A model generated the notes under the pieces. That model was not told the DNA's origin. It was given only the letters and a program-made list of their open reading frames with translations, and searched no databases. The translations under genes and the position numbers were made by a program. A DNA stretch of 64,000 nucleotides from Salinibacterium xinjiangense (GTDB lineage Bacteria > Actinomycetota > Actinomycetes > Actinomycetales > Microbacteriaceae). The stretch is from NCBI RefSeq assembly GCF_014645015.1, contig NZ_BMLC01000004.1, positions 124,001 to 188,000 on the forward strand, in the 5' to 3' direction. Shown here in pieces: positions 43,411 to 53,064 of the stretch (position 1 is its first letter; each line of letters opens with the position of its first letter).

Positions 43411-46400
43411 CTACGCCAGGGCTCGCTCGAGCGCTGGCCGCCCGAGCTTCGCGGGGATGTCGCCGGGCAGCTTCTCGTCTGGATGGTGGCTGACGAGCAC
43501 GACGATGCGGTCGGCGAGGGCGGCCCGAAGGTTCAGCATGAGCCGCTCGGCGTTGGCTGCATCGAGGTGGGCGGTGGGTTCATCCAGCAACACCAGGTCA
43601 GAGCGGGTGAGCAGCATCCTCGCCACAGCGAGCCTCTGGCGCTCGCCGCCGGAGAGCCTGTCGCCCAGCGAACCCGTGCGCGTGTCGAGCCCGAGGGGGA
43701 GCGAATCGACGAGAGCGCCGAGCCCGGCGGTCTGCAGGGCCTCGAACATCTGGGCGTCGGTGGGACGATCCGTGTGCTCGCGGGCGAGCATGAGATTTCC
43801 GCGGATGGTCGAATCGAACAGGTGCGCTTCCTGCGGGCACCACGAGATGCGCGACCGTAGTGATGCCGGGTCGATGGTGGCGGCATCCACTCCGTTGATG
43901 GATAAGGTGCCGGATGCCGGCGCGAGGAACCCCATGAGCGTGGCGAGCAGGGTCGACTTGCCGGAGCCCGACGGGCCCTCTGCGACGATCCAGTCGCCGC
44001 GGGTCGCTGTCGCCGTGATCGGTCCGAAGTTCGCGGAGTCGCCCCAGCCCACGGCCAGCGCGTCGAGCTGCAGTGTGTCGATCTGGCTGATGGAGACCGT
44101 GCCTGCCGTCTCGTTGCGAGCCTTCGTGATCAGACGCACCTTCGCGAGTGCGCCGGCCAGGGCCGGCCACTGCTGCACGGCCTCGACCATGCCGGTGAGT
44201 GGTTCGATGAGAGCGATCGGCAGCAGCACGAGAACGGCGACGATGCCCGGCTCGAGGGTTCCGGCGGCCGCGGCGGGTGCGGTGGCTGCCAGCATCGCGA
44301 TGGATGCCGCACCGCAGGCCAGTACGACGACGCCGTTACCGAGCCCCAGCGCTGCCGCACCCCGGCGAGCGTGCCCGCCAGCAGCGGTGTCGAGTGCCGA
44401 AAGCCTCGCGAGCATCCTGTCACCGATGCCGTTCGCCCGCAGGTCGCTCGCCGCGCCGACCATCGAGCTGAACTGGCGCACGACGGCGGTCTGGGTGTCG
44501 GCGAGACCGCGAGCGGCTGAGCGGTCTGCCGTCGCCGCGAGCAGCGGGGCGACGATGAGGCTGAGGAAGATCGCCCCGAGCACGACGGGCACGGCGGGCT
44601 GATGGAGGGAGGCCGTGGCGATGATGGCGGCGGCGGCGGTGGTGACGGCGACGCTGGCCGGCATGATCACCCTGGGTACGAGATCGCGCACGCGATCGGC
44701 CGCTGCGACCAGGTGGTCGAGTGCGTTGGCGCCGGTCGCGACCGAGCGTGAGCCGACCCCTGCAGCGGCGAGTCCGCTCCAGAGTCGCCCTCTGAGACCT
44801 GTCACGGAGCCGAGCACGGCGTCGTGCGTGACCAATCGTTCGCAATACCGCAGGGCCGCGCGGCCGAGGCCGAAGAAACGCACTCCGACGATCGCCACAG
44901 TGAGGTACATGATGGGCGGCTGTTCGCTGGCCCGCACGATCAGCCAACCGGAGAGTGCCGTCAGGCTGACGGCGAAGATGGATGCTCCCGTTCCGAGGGC
45001 TACAGCGGCAAGCATCCGGCCGGCAGTAGGTCGCAGGAATGCGAGGAGCTCGGCAAGTATGCCGCTGGAGGCATACGTGGTTTCGTGCATCGCTGGCACC
45101 TCCACGGTGGGCAGCTCGGCCTCGACGACCGCGCGGAATCCGCCCTGCTCGCCGAGCAACACGCGGCGGTCGGCGAGGCGCCTCATGCCCTCCTCGTGTG
45201 ACGCGAAAATGATGGTCACGGTGCCACGGATCTCGGCGATCGCGCGCTCGACCTGCATCGCGTGTGCGGGGTCGAGGTGAGCGGTCGGCTCATCCAACAG
45301 CAGCACGGCAGCGCCACCAGCGACCCGCGCGAGTGCCCGCGCCACACCGACCCTGCGCAGTTCGCCAGGGCTCAGTCGATCAGGGTCATCCTCCGCCACA
45401 GCCGACAGCCCGAGCTGTTCGATGATGCGGGAGACGGCGGATGGATCATCCGAATACAGCGCGATCTCATCGCGAACCGTCGCGGCAATGGTGTGCGGAT
45501 GCTGTGGGGCCCACGCGACAGATTCGGGATCGAATCCCGTGACGATGCCATCGCTGGCGGGAACGATACCCGCCAGCACACCGAGCACCGTCGACTTGCC
45601 CGCCCCACTGGGACCCTCGATCGAGGTCACCGAGCCGCGGTCGAAGATGATGTCGAGACCGTGGACGGCGGCATCGACTCGGTCGGGATAGAGCACTGAG
45701 ATGCCGACCATGCGCAGCGTGGTCCCGGCCAACCGCACGTCGGTGGGCACCGGCTCGTCGATGATCGCGCGGGCGCGGCGCCGTGCAGACAGGCCGTCCT
45801 GTGAGGCGTGGAAGGCGGAGCCGAGCTCGCGGAATGGTGCGTAGCATTCGGGGGCGAGGATGAGCGCGACGAGCCCGACCGCGAGCGGCATGTCCCCGTT
45901 GACGAGCCGCAGTCCCACGAAGACGGCCACCACGGCGACCGAGATCGTGGAGATGATCTCGAGCACGAGAGACGACAGGAACGCGGTGCGCAGCGTCAGC
46001 ATCGTGGTGGCGCGATGTTCGTCCGAAACCCTGCGCAACGCCTCCGACTGCTCATCGACACGACCGAGACCCACGAGCACCGGGAGCCCGCGAGCGAGCT
46101 CGACGAGGTGATCCGAGAGTCGCTGCAGAGTGGCGGATGCGGCATCAGCCCGATCCCGGGTGTGCATGCCGACCAACGCCATGAAGAGCGGCACGAGCGG
46201 CACAGTGATGATGACGACCAGTGCGCTGACCCAGTCGGCAAACAGGATGCGCGCACCGATGAGCAGCGGAATGGTCGCCGCCGTGACTACCGCGGGCAGG
46301 GCCGTGCGGTAGTAGTTGTCGAGCTGGTCGAGCCCCACTGTGGCGACGGCGGTCGCCGATCCCGTTCCGACGTCGGTGCCCGCGAGCATCCTGCCAGCGA

Positions 46401-46647
46401 GCTCTCGGCGCAGCGCCTCCTTGGCTCCGATGGCCGCCCGGGTGGCATAGGACTGCGCGGCCCAGGTCACGAGTGCGCGCACCAGTGCCGCCACGAGACC
46501 GAGGGTGACGGCATCCTGCCACCGGTCGTCGCCGTCGATGACCGAGACGATGCCGCGAGACAGCGCTTCGGCCATGCCGACCAGCGCCGTCGCCTTGAGC
46601 GCGGCAAGCACGCCGAAGACGAAGGTGCGGCGCCGATCGATGGTCAT
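43411..46647 (-). CDS. cydDC: Fused thiol-reductant ABC exporter CydDC
   Basis: Exports cysteine/glutathione-type thiols and is needed to assemble cytochrome bd. The 1078-residue protein joins two complete ABC half-transporters. Half one has six membrane spans (to about 290), Walker A GPSGAGKST (about 347), LSPGELRR signature and LLLDEPTAHLD; half two has spans from about 540, Walker A GPSGSGKST (about 893), LSGGERQRLAV and LLDEPTAHLD. E. coli has cydD and cydC separately; the fusion is known in actinobacteria. It overlaps cydB by 4 bp. Confidence 0.94.
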   Translation of the reverse strand: MTIDRRRTFVFGVLAALKATALVGMAEALSRGIVSVIDGDDRWQDAVTLGLVAALVRALVTWAAQSYATRAAIGAKEALRRELAGRMLAGTDVGTGSATAVATVGLDQLDNYYRTALPAVVTAATIPLLIGARILFADWVSALVVIITVPLVPLFMALVGMHTRDRADAASATLQRLSDHLVELARGLPVLVGLGRVDEQSEALRRVSDEHRATTMLTLRTAFLSSLVLEIISTISVAVVAVFVGLRLVNGDMPLAVGLVALILAPECYAPFRELGSAFHASQDGLSARRRARAIIDEPVPTDVRLAGTTLRMVGISVLYPDRVDAAVHGLDIIFDRGSVTSIEGPSGAGKSTVLGVLAGIVPASDGIVTGFDPESVAWAPQHPHTIAATVRDEIALYSDDPSAVSRIIEQLGLSAVAEDDPDRLSPGELRRVGVARALARVAGGAAVLLLDEPTAHLDPAHAMQVERAIAEIRGTVTIIFASHEEGMRRLADRRVLLGEQGGFRAVVEAELPTVEVPAMHETTYASSGILAELLAFLRPTAGRMLAAVALGTGASIFAVSLTALSGWLIVRASEQPPIMYLTVAIVGVRFFGLGRAALRYCERLVTHDAVLGSVTGLRGRLWSGLAAAGVGSRSVATGANALDHLVAAADRVRDLVPRVIMPASVAVTTAAAAIIATASLHQPAVPVVLGAIFLSLIVAPLLAATADRSAARGLADTQTAVVRQFSSMVGAASDLRANGIGDRMLARLSALDTAAGGHARRGAAALGLGNGVVVLACGAASIAMLAATAPAAAAGTLEPGIVAVLVLLPIALIEPLTGMVEAVQQWPALAGALAKVRLITKARNETAGTVSISQIDTLQLDALAVGWGDSANFGPITATATRGDWIVAEGPSGSGKSTLLATLMGFLAPASGTLSINGVDAATIDPASLRSRISWCPQEAHLFDSTIRGNLMLAREHTDRPTDAQMFEALQTAGLGALVDSLPLGLDTRTGSLGDRLSGGERQRLAVARMLLTRSDLVLLDEPTAHLDAANAERLMLNLRAALADRIVVLVSHHPDEKLPGDIPAKLGRPALERALA

Positions 46648-47675
46648 CGTGAAGCTATCGCGGGCTCGACGATGTGAGCTTCCGGCAGGTGGGTTTCAGA
46701 CAGCCGACGGCGGAACACCCAGTAGGTGTAGCCCTGATAGACGAACACCAGTGGCAGGCCGACCGCGGTCACGACGCTCATCACGCCGAGCGTGTACGCG
46801 CCGCTGGAGGCGTTGGCGACGGTCAGGTCGAATGCGCTGTCGATCGTCGATGGGATCAGCACGGGGAAGGCCGCAGCGAAGATGGATGCGGCGCCCAGCA
46901 CGAGGAATGCCGCAATTCCCGCGAAGGCCCTGCCTTCCCGGCCGGCGCGGGCGGCGGTCCAGCCGTAGACGACGGCGACGACGGCCAGCACGACGAGACC
47001 CCACGTAATGACGGTACCGGTGGTGAATTGCACGGCGAGCACCCAGCCCACGATCGGCAGCAGCGCCACCGGGGCCCAGCGCACCACGAAGGCGCGCGAG
47101 CGCTCCCGCACAGGCCCGAGCGTCTTCAGTGAGAGGAACACGGCTCCGTGCACGAGGCAGAACCCGACCACTGCGAGCCCACCGAGCACGGCGTATCCGT
47201 TCAACCACGCGAACGGTCCGCCGACCCTGTCGCCATTGGCGTTGATGGGAAGGCCGGTCGTGGTGAGGGTCAGCATGGCGCCGACACCGAAGGCTGCGAC
47301 GAACGAGCCGATGCCGAGCGCGCGGTCCCACCAGGCGCGCCAGCGGTCGGTGGCGCCCTTGCCGCGGTATTCGATGGCGACCGCTCGGAAGATCAAGCCA
47401 AGCAGCGTGAGGGTCAGCGGGATGTAGAGCGTCGAGAAAAGCGATGCATACCAGAGCGGGAATGCCGCAAAGGTGGCGGCTCCCACGGTGATGAGCCAGA
47501 CCTCGTTACCATCCCAGACCGGACCGATGCTGTTCAGCATGAGTCGGCGCTGGTTCTCGGTGCGCGCAGACACGAGCATGTGCATCCCGACGCCGAGATC
47601 GAAGCCCTCGAGCAGCAGATAGCCGATCCAGAGTGCCGCAATCGCGACGAACCAGATGGTGGGAAGAAGTTCCAT
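46644..47675 (-). CDS. cydB: Cytochrome bd ubiquinol/menaquinol oxidase subunit II
   Basis: The 343-residue membrane subunit has nine hydrophobic spans. WIGYLLLEGFDLGVGMH, RRLMLNSIGPVWDGNEVWLI (split: residues about 43-62), AFPLWYASLFSTLYIPL and IFRAVAIEYRGK are CydB signatures. It partners CydA, 9 bp upstream in the operon, and overlaps cydDC downstream by ATGA. Confidence 0.95.
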   Translation of the reverse strand: MELLPTIWFVAIAALWIGYLLLEGFDLGVGMHMLVSARTENQRRLMLNSIGPVWDGNEVWLITVGAATFAAFPLWYASLFSTLYIPLTLTLLGLIFRAVAIEYRGKGATDRWRAWWDRALGIGSFVAAFGVGAMLTLTTTGLPINANGDRVGGPFAWLNGYAVLGGLAVVGFCLVHGAVFLSLKTLGPVRERSRAFVVRWAPVALLPIVGWVLAVQFTTGTVITWGLVVLAVVAVVYGWTAARAGREGRAFAGIAAFLVLGAASIFAAAFPVLIPSTIDSAFDLTVANASSGAYTLGVMSVVTAVGLPLVFVYQGYTYWVFRRRLSETHLPEAHIVEPAIASR

Positions 47676-47684
47676 GTCAGCCTC

Positions 47685-49271
47685 CTAGTAGGCGAACGCG
47701 AGAACGTCGCGCTTGCCCGGGTCGTCGGAATCGTCGGGGTGGTCGCTGTCATCGGCAGGATGCGCGAGCTCGGGCATCGCTGACGCGACTCCGCCGCGCA
47801 CGTACTTCACCAGCAGCTTCAGCTCGAACACGAGGATCACGGCGTAGACCAGGGCGAAGGCGATCAGGGAGAAGACGATCTCTTCACCGGTGACGCCCGG
47901 CGAGACGGCGGCGGCGGTGAACATGAACACCCCGTCGACACCACCTGGCGTCGGGTTGGGGGCGACCACGAACGGCTGCCTGCCCATCTCGGTGAAGACC
48001 CAGCCGGAGATGTTGGCAGCGAAGGGGGCCGCGATGCTGAGTAGCGCTGTCACCATCATGATCTTCGACTTGGGCACTGTGCCCTTGCGGGTGAGCCAGA
48101 GGGTCAGCACGGCGAATCCTGCCGCCAGGATCCCGAACCCGATCATCAGCCTGAAGCCCCAGTATGTGACCTCCATGAGCGGGAGGTAGTTGATGGCCTG
48201 GCCTGCGCGCTCACCGTAAAGCGGGTTATCTGGAAGGTTGGTTCCGTACTTCGCCTGGTATTCGGGAATCAGGGTGTTGACGCCTTTGATCTCGGTCGTG
48301 AAATCACCGTGGGCGAGGAATGACAGGATGCCCGGAATCTCGATGATCCCCACCACCTCGTCACAGTTCTGCGAGCCGAGGTTGCCGATGGACAGCACGG
48401 AGAAGCTCGTGCCGTCCTGGCAGGCGGCCTCGGCGGCGGCCATCTTCAGTGGCTGCTGCTCGAACATGAGCTTGGCCTGCAGGTCGCCGGTCAGTGCTAC
48501 TCCACCGAATCCGATGATCGCTACCACGCCTCCGATGCGCAGGCTCTTGATCCAGACCGAGTGGTCGGCGCGGTCGCGGCCCCGGATGTCCTGTCGTTCG
48601 CCGACGACGACCCGGCCGCGGGCATCCACGGTGTCGATTCCGTCACGACGGCGCTGCCAGAGCTGGTACCAGGAGATGCCTACCAGGAAGCCGGCACCGA
48701 CCGCGAGCGCACCCATGATGGTGTGGCTGTAGGCGGTGAGTGCGGTGTTATTGGTCAGCACGGCCCAGATGTCGTTGAGCACGGGTCGACCGTCGACGAG
48801 TTCGACGCCGACCGGGTGCTGCATCCACGAGTTCGCGACGATGATGAAGAAGGCGGAGGCGATGGAACCGGCCACGGCGATCCACAGCGTGGCGAGGTGG
48901 ATTTTCTTGGGAAGTCGATCCCATCCGAAGATCCACAGGCCGAGGAAGGTGGATTCGAAGAAGAACGCGAGCAGGCCCTCCATCGCGAGGGGTGCGCCGA
49001 ACACATCGCCGACGAACCTGGAGTATTCGCTCCAGGCCATTCCGAACTGGAATTCCTGCACGAGGCCCGTTGCGACACCGATGATGAAGTTGATCAGGTA
49101 GAGCTTTCCCCAGAACTTCGTCATGCGGAGGTACTTCTCGTTACCGGAGCGCACCCACATGGTCTGCATGATCGCCACCAGTGGGCCGAGGCCCAGCGTC
49201 AGGGGCACCATGACGAAGTGATACACGGTGGTGATGCCGAACTGCCAGCGTGCGATTTCAAGCGGGTCCAT
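47685..49271 (-). CDS. cydA: Cytochrome bd oxidase subunit I
   Basis: Oxidises quinol and reduces O2 with high affinity. The 528-residue protein has nine spans. Heme ligands are in TVYHFVMVPLT (His about 18), AYSHTIMGALAVG (His about 185) and LMEVTYWGFRLM (Met about 366). GLVQEFQFGMAWSEYSRFVGDVFG and GWVFTEMGRQPFVV are family motifs; the Q-loop is short. I start at ATG 49271 (MDPLEIARWQ), not the upstream open frame. First gene of cydA-cydB-cydDC; divergent from a BlaI-type repressor whose dyad operators lie 112-172 bp upstream. Confidence 0.96.
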   Translation of the reverse strand: MDPLEIARWQFGITTVYHFVMVPLTLGLGPLVAIMQTMWVRSGNEKYLRMTKFWGKLYLINFIIGVATGLVQEFQFGMAWSEYSRFVGDVFGAPLAMEGLLAFFFESTFLGLWIFGWDRLPKKIHLATLWIAVAGSIASAFFIIVANSWMQHPVGVELVDGRPVLNDIWAVLTNNTALTAYSHTIMGALAVGAGFLVGISWYQLWQRRRDGIDTVDARGRVVVGERQDIRGRDRADHSVWIKSLRIGGVVAIIGFGGVALTGDLQAKLMFEQQPLKMAAAEAACQDGTSFSVLSIGNLGSQNCDEVVGIIEIPGILSFLAHGDFTTEIKGVNTLIPEYQAKYGTNLPDNPLYGERAGQAINYLPLMEVTYWGFRLMIGFGILAAGFAVLTLWLTRKGTVPKSKIMMVTALLSIAAPFAANISGWVFTEMGRQPFVVAPNPTPGGVDGVFMFTAAAVSPGVTGEEIVFSLIAFALVYAVILVFELKLLVKYVRGGVASAMPELAHPADDSDHPDDSDDPGKRDVLAFAY

Positions 49272-49382
49272 CCGTGGTGCCTTCCTGCTGTTGGTCGGCG
49301 TTCTAGCCGGCCGCGTCCCCATGCCTCGGGTGGGCCGTCTACACCGGCAGGGCCTTGCTCCCGCCCGGTATCCCAAGGCGAT

Positions 49383-49443
49383 TTCTACAGTCCGTAGAAC
49401 TATTTCTACACCCTTGTAGAAAACATTTCTACTCGGGGTAGAA
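49383..49443. promoter_or_regulatory. Triple BlaI-type operator array
   Basis: Three dyads in tandem: TTCTAC-N5-GTAGAA (49383-49399), TTCTACA-N4-TGTAGAA (49404-49421) and TTCTAC-N5-GTAGAA (49427-49443). Centres are about 22 bp apart. They fill the region just upstream of the BlaI-type gene, and their TACA/TGTA cores match BlaI/MecI half-sites. Confidence 0.85.
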
Positions 49444-49450
49444 TTCACAC

Positions 49451-49813
49451 ATGCAATCCCTAGGTGAACTCGAACGAAGTGTCATGGATCTGCTCTGGGC
49501 GAAAGGGGAGACCCTCTCCGCTTACGACCTCCAGGCGAGACTCGCGGAGCCCGCCACCACCGGCAGGGAACTCGCAGCCACCACTATCCTCACCGTGTTG
49601 TCACGACTCGAGAAGAAGAATTTCGTCGTGCGCGAGCGCGATTCGCGGCCGCACCGCTATCGCGCAGCCGCTGGTCGCGAAGCGCACATGGCAGATCTCA
49701 TGCATGAGGTGTTGGGGGGGGCATCGAACCGTACGGCAGTACTCGAGCGGTTCGTCGGCCAGGTCAGCGCCGAGGAGGCGGAGACCCTCCGCCGGATACT
49801 CAACGGTCGCTGA
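49451..49813 (+). CDS. BlaI/MecI-family transcriptional repressor
   Basis: A 120-residue winged-helix repressor: LGELERSVMDLLWAKGETLSAYDLQ, ATTILTVLSRLEKKNFVVRERD (recognition helix and wing) and a C-terminal dimerisation helix ending ETLRRILNGR. The start ATG is 8 bp after the third operator dyad, so autoregulation is almost certain. The metallopeptidase gene 5 bp downstream is the usual BlaR-type partner that cleaves the repressor. The divergent cydA may also be controlled. Confidence 0.9.
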   Translation: MQSLGELERSVMDLLWAKGETLSAYDLQARLAEPATTGRELAATTILTVLSRLEKKNFVVRERDSRPHRYRAAAGREAHMADLMHEVLGGASNRTAVLERFVGQVSAEEAETLRRILNGR

Positions 49814-49818
49814 CCGCG

Positions 49819-50742
49819 ATGATCGCGCCTCTGGCGCTCGCCGCACTTGCCATAGCCCTCGCGTGGCCGATCCCCCTGCTGCTCGCGCGCGCGACGTGGC
49901 CCGCCCGTGCTCCCGCCGCCGCGCTACTGCTCTGGCAGTCGATAGCGATCGCTGGCGGGCTGTCGATGATCGGCGCGCTACTCACCTTCGGGCTGGCCCC
50001 GTTCGGTGACAATCTCGTGTCGGGCGCAATCGGTTTGGCGACCCGAGGGGTGCTCGAAGTGTCATTGCCCCACGCCCTCGCGCTCGCCGGGGCGGCCCTC
50101 TTCGCTTTCCACCTGCTGCTCAACTTCACGCTCACCATCGTCAGGTCTGAGCGTCAACGGCGGCGGCATGCCCAGCTTCTCTTCCTGCTCAGTTCGCCGC
50201 TGCCCTCCGGCTCGCGCATGCTCGATAGTCCTGCACCGGTCGCGTATTGCCTTCCCGGAGCCGTGACATCGGTCACGGTGGTCTCCGCCGGACTCGTGGA
50301 GTTGCTCGATGACGACGAGATGACCGCAGTTATCGAACACGAGAAGGCGCACGTCACCCAGCGGCACGACGTCGTGCTCATTGCCTTCCGCGCCTGGTAC
50401 GCCTCGCTCCCGTGGTTTCCGATCGCCTTCCGGGCCCAGCGTGAGGTCGGCCTGCTGATCGAGATGCTGGCGGATGACCGTGCCCGCCGAGTCGTGCCAG
50501 ACTCCGTGCTGGCACGAGCGATCGTGCTTGTCGGTGCGGAGCGAGGGAGCGAGCCAGTGACGGCGTCGCTTCCGGACTGGGGAGATGCGGCATCCATCGA
50601 CCAGTTGCGCAACCGGCTAGCGCGGCTCGACACGCGCCCGCTCTCAGATGCCGCGGAAGCCGCCGTCGTCGTCGCGGCGGTCGCCCTCCTTACCGTGCCC
50701 ACTGTGCTGCTGTTCGCACCGGGAGCGGCTGCGCTGCTCTAG
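49819..50742 (+). CDS. BlaR1/MecR1-like membrane metallopeptidase (M56)
   Basis: A 307-residue membrane protein with about four spans: two N-terminal, one near 85-110 and one at the C-terminus. The zinc-peptidase motif AVIEHEKAHVTQRHD (HEKAH near 173) and a downstream LADDRARR acid motif match M56/M48 peptidases. It lacks the extracellular penicillin-binding domain of true BlaR1, so the inducing signal is not a beta-lactam bound in that domain. Likely role: proteolysis of the BlaI-type repressor encoded just upstream. Confidence 0.85.
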   Translation: MIAPLALAALAIALAWPIPLLLARATWPARAPAAALLLWQSIAIAGGLSMIGALLTFGLAPFGDNLVSGAIGLATRGVLEVSLPHALALAGAALFAFHLLLNFTLTIVRSERQRRRHAQLLFLLSSPLPSGSRMLDSPAPVAYCLPGAVTSVTVVSAGLVELLDDDEMTAVIEHEKAHVTQRHDVVLIAFRAWYASLPWFPIAFRAQREVGLLIEMLADDRARRVVPDSVLARAIVLVGAERGSEPVTASLPDWGDAASIDQLRNRLARLDTRPLSDAAEAAVVVAAVALLTVPTVLLFAPGAAALL

Positions 50743-51069
50743 CCGCCCGGCGCCCGCCGCCGTTGCCCTCCGCCCGCCGCCCGCCGTTGCCCCCGTTGCC
50801 CGCAGCTGCTTCGCCCGTCCGCCGTTGCCCACCCTTCCGAAATGACGGAAGTCAGGATGCCCCGGCACGGGATTGCGGGGGCGCACAGCCTGTCACAGCC
50901 AAGTTCTCCGTCATTTCGGAAGGGCCGGGAGGGGGGTCACGATGGGCGACGTATGGCGGAATGCCGTACATCCGGGGATTGCAAGCCGCCAGCCCGGCTG
51001 CTTACCGCGCGACACGCCGTGCCGATAACATCAGCCGCGTTGCCCACCACGACCAGCGCGGCTGAGGCG
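50743..51069. other. Intergenic stretch holding an inverted-repeat element
   Basis: About 330 bp after the BlaR-like gene and before the 3' end of lldD. It opens with a CCGCC/CGTTGCCC-rich low-complexity run (50743-50830), then holds the inverted repeat at 50832-50924. No supported gene. Confidence 0.6.
50832..50924. repeat. 18-bp perfect inverted repeat around a 57-bp core
   Basis: CCCTTCCGAAATGACGGA (50832-50849) is repeated in exact inverse as TCCGTCATTTCGGAAGGG (50907-50924), with 57 bp between. The size and symmetry resemble a REP- or MITE-like intergenic element; it could also end converging transcripts. Confidence 0.8.
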
Positions 51070-52398
51070 TCAGGCCTGGGAGCGCGTCTTACGGACCGCA
51101 GGCCTGCGCGGGGCCGGGGACGTGCGCGAGACCTTCGCGGGCACAGCGGCAGCTGCGGCGGGCGACACCGCACGCGGGGCGAGTCGCTGCAACTGGGTGA
51201 CGTGCTTCGGCTCCAGCTCGCCGATGCTTGTGACCTCGAGCAGCTTCATGGTGCGCAGCAGCTGGTCGGACAGGATCTGGATTGTGCGGTCCACGCCCTC
51301 GCGGCCCCCGGCCATGAGCCCGTAAAGGTAGGCGCGACCAATGAGTGTGAACTTCGCGCCCAGGGCCATGGATGCCACGATGTCCGCGCCGTTCATGATG
51401 CCGGTATCGACCATCACCTCGACATCGTTTCCGACCTCGCGCACCACCTCGGGCAGCAGGTGGAACGGGATGGGTGCGCGATCGAGCTGGCGACCGCCGT
51501 GATTGGAGAGCAGGATGCCGTCGACGCCGAGGGCCGCGAGTCGTTTTGAGTCCTCCAGATTCTGCACACCCTTGACGACGATCCGGCCGGGCCACATATT
51601 GCGGATGATCTGCAGGTCGTCGTAGTTGATCGACGGGTCCATGGCGGAGTCGAGCAGTTCACCGACCGTGCCTCCCGTCGAGGCGAGGGAAGCGAACTCC
51701 AGCGGCGGGGTGGTGAGGAAGTCGAACCACCACCACGGCCGGGGAATAGCGTTGATGATCGTGCCGGCCGTCAGTTGGGGTGGAATGGAGAACCCGTTGC
51801 GCTTATCGCGCAGGCGCGCGCCAGCCACCGGGGTGTCGACGGTGAACATGAGGGTGTCGAATCCAGCCGCAGCTGCACGCTCGATGAGCCCGTACGAGAT
51901 CTCGCGCTGGCGCATCACATAGAGCTGGAACCAGTTCCGACCGTGAGGGTTGGCTGCCTTCACATCCTCGATGGATGTCGTCCCCAGGGTCGACAGCGTG
52001 AACGGGATGCCCGCCGCCGCCGCCGCGCCCGCACCCGCTATCTCGCCCTCGGTGTGCATGAGCCGGGTGAATCCGGTCGGCGCAATTCCGAAGGGCAGCG
52101 CCGACGTTCCACCGAGAACCGTGGTGGTCGTGTCGACGGTGGACGCGTCCCGCAGGATCGACGGATGAAACTCGATGTCTTCGAACGCCTGGCGGGCACG
52201 GGCCAGGGACAGCTCGCCCTCAGCCGCGCCATCCGTGTAATCGAAGGCAGCCTTCGGGGTGCGGCGCTTCGCTATCGCCTTGAGGTCGTAGATGGTGAGA
52301 GCACCCTCGAGGCGGCGCTTCTTCCCGTTGAGTTCGGGCGCCTTGAACTTCATGAGCTTTGCGAGCTCGACGGGGTTGGGAAACTGGCGCTTAACCAT
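51070..52398 (-). CDS. lldD: FMN-dependent L-lactate dehydrogenase
   Basis: Oxidises L-lactate to pyruvate, passing electrons to the quinone pool. A 442-residue alpha-hydroxyacid dehydrogenase: [51 protein letters not shown] (Lys) and [13 protein letters not shown] (catalytic His about 299), then [16 protein letters not shown] basic Ala/Pro tail of about 50 residues follows. Start ATG 52398 overlaps the upstream GntR gene by 8 bp. Beside the rhamnose genes it would consume lactate formed from L-lactaldehyde. Confidence 0.9.
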   Translation of the reverse strand: MVKRQFPNPVELAKLMKFKAPELNGKKRRLEGALTIYDLKAIAKRRTPKAAFDYTDGAAEGELSLARARQAFEDIEFHPSILRDASTVDTTTTVLGGTSALPFGIAPTGFTRLMHTEGEIAGAGAAAAAGIPFTLSTLGTTSIEDVKAANPHGRNWFQLYVMRQREISYGLIERAAAAGFDTLMFTVDTPVAGARLRDKRNGFSIPPQLTAGTIINAIPRPWWWFDFLTTPPLEFASLASTGGTVGELLDSAMDPSINYDDLQIIRNMWPGRIVVKGVQNLEDSKRLAALGVDGILLSNHGGRQLDRAPIPFHLLPEVVREVGNDVEVMVDTGIMNGADIVASMALGAKFTLIGRAYLYGLMAGGREGVDRTIQILSDQLLRTMKLLEVTSIGELEPKHVTQLQRLAPRAVSPAAAAAVPAKVSRTSPAPRRPAVRKTRSQA

Positions 52399-53032
52399 GC
52401 TGTGTCCTGTCCAGGTTGTGAAGGAGGCGGTCTCGAGCCCCGGCAATATGAGCTCTGGTCAGTCGCGCCGCGAGGGTGGAGTCTCCGGTGAGGATGGCAT
52501 CGAGGATGCCCTGGTGCTGCCCTGCGATGTCCTGTGCACTGAGCAATTGGGCAACCTGCACCTGCCCGATGCAGAGCTCGATCTCGCCCATGAGCAGTGA
52601 GTGCATGCGGGTGAGTCGTGGACTTGGCTGGGCATCGACGAGAGCGCGGTGGAAGTCGATGTCGTGCCGGGCGAAGTCGGTCGCGGTGGTGATGGCGTCG
52701 TTGGCGGTGACAGCCGAGAGGGGCACGGTCGACAGGGCGGCCAGCGCGGTCACGGCCTCAGCTTCGATGATGGCCCGGTTGTAATACAGGTCGGCGATGT
52801 CGTCGTGGCCCAGCACCGGCACGCGCGCGGCATGGTGCGGCTCACGTCGCAGCAGTCCGTCGACAACGAGTCTCTCGATGGCGAGACGGGCGGTAGGGCG
52901 GGCGACACCGAAGCGCAGGGCGACCACCGATTCCGTGATGGCGGAGCCCGGCGCATCAAGCTGGCAGAGGATGCTGGCGCGAAGCTGATCGTAGATCGCG
53001 TCCGGAAGCACCGTGGTGGTGTCGATCGACAT
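52391..53032 (-). CDS. GntR-family regulator, FCD type (LldR-like)
   Basis: A 213-residue FadR/FCD regulator with a winged helix ([43 protein letters not shown]) and a C-terminal FCD ligand domain ([32 protein letters not shown]). It overlaps lldD by 8 bp and is preceded by two TTGTCTGACAA-type operator boxes, the LldR/FadR pattern. Likely a lactate- or rhamnose-metabolite-responsive repressor of its own operon. Confidence 0.87.
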   Translation of the reverse strand: MSIDTTTVLPDAIYDQLRASILCQLDAPGSAITESVVALRFGVARPTARLAIERLVVDGLLRREPHHAARVPVLGHDDIADLYYNRAIIEAEAVTALAALSTVPLSAVTANDAITTATDFARHDIDFHRALVDAQPSPRLTRMHSLLMGEIELCIGQVQVAQLLSAQDIAGQHQGILDAILTGDSTLAARLTRAHIAGARDRLLHNLDRTQHG

Positions 53033-53064
53033 CGCGCTCCCGCTTTATTGTGGTTGTGCCGTAC

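Noticed and set aside
43380-43411. GCGCTG/CAGCGC inverted repeat between the acyl-CoA dehydrogenase-like gene and cydDC
   Set aside because: Only 6 bp with a 20-nt loop; too weak to call a terminator, though the genes converge there.
45808-46677. A 289-codon open frame antisense to cydDC
   Set aside because: Highly charged Asp/Glu/His/Arg product typical of antisense frames in GC-rich genes; no domain.
50832-50924. Reading the 18-bp inverted repeat as an integron attC site
   Set aside because: It lacks attC-type core sites and the asymmetric unpaired bases; no integrase is present.
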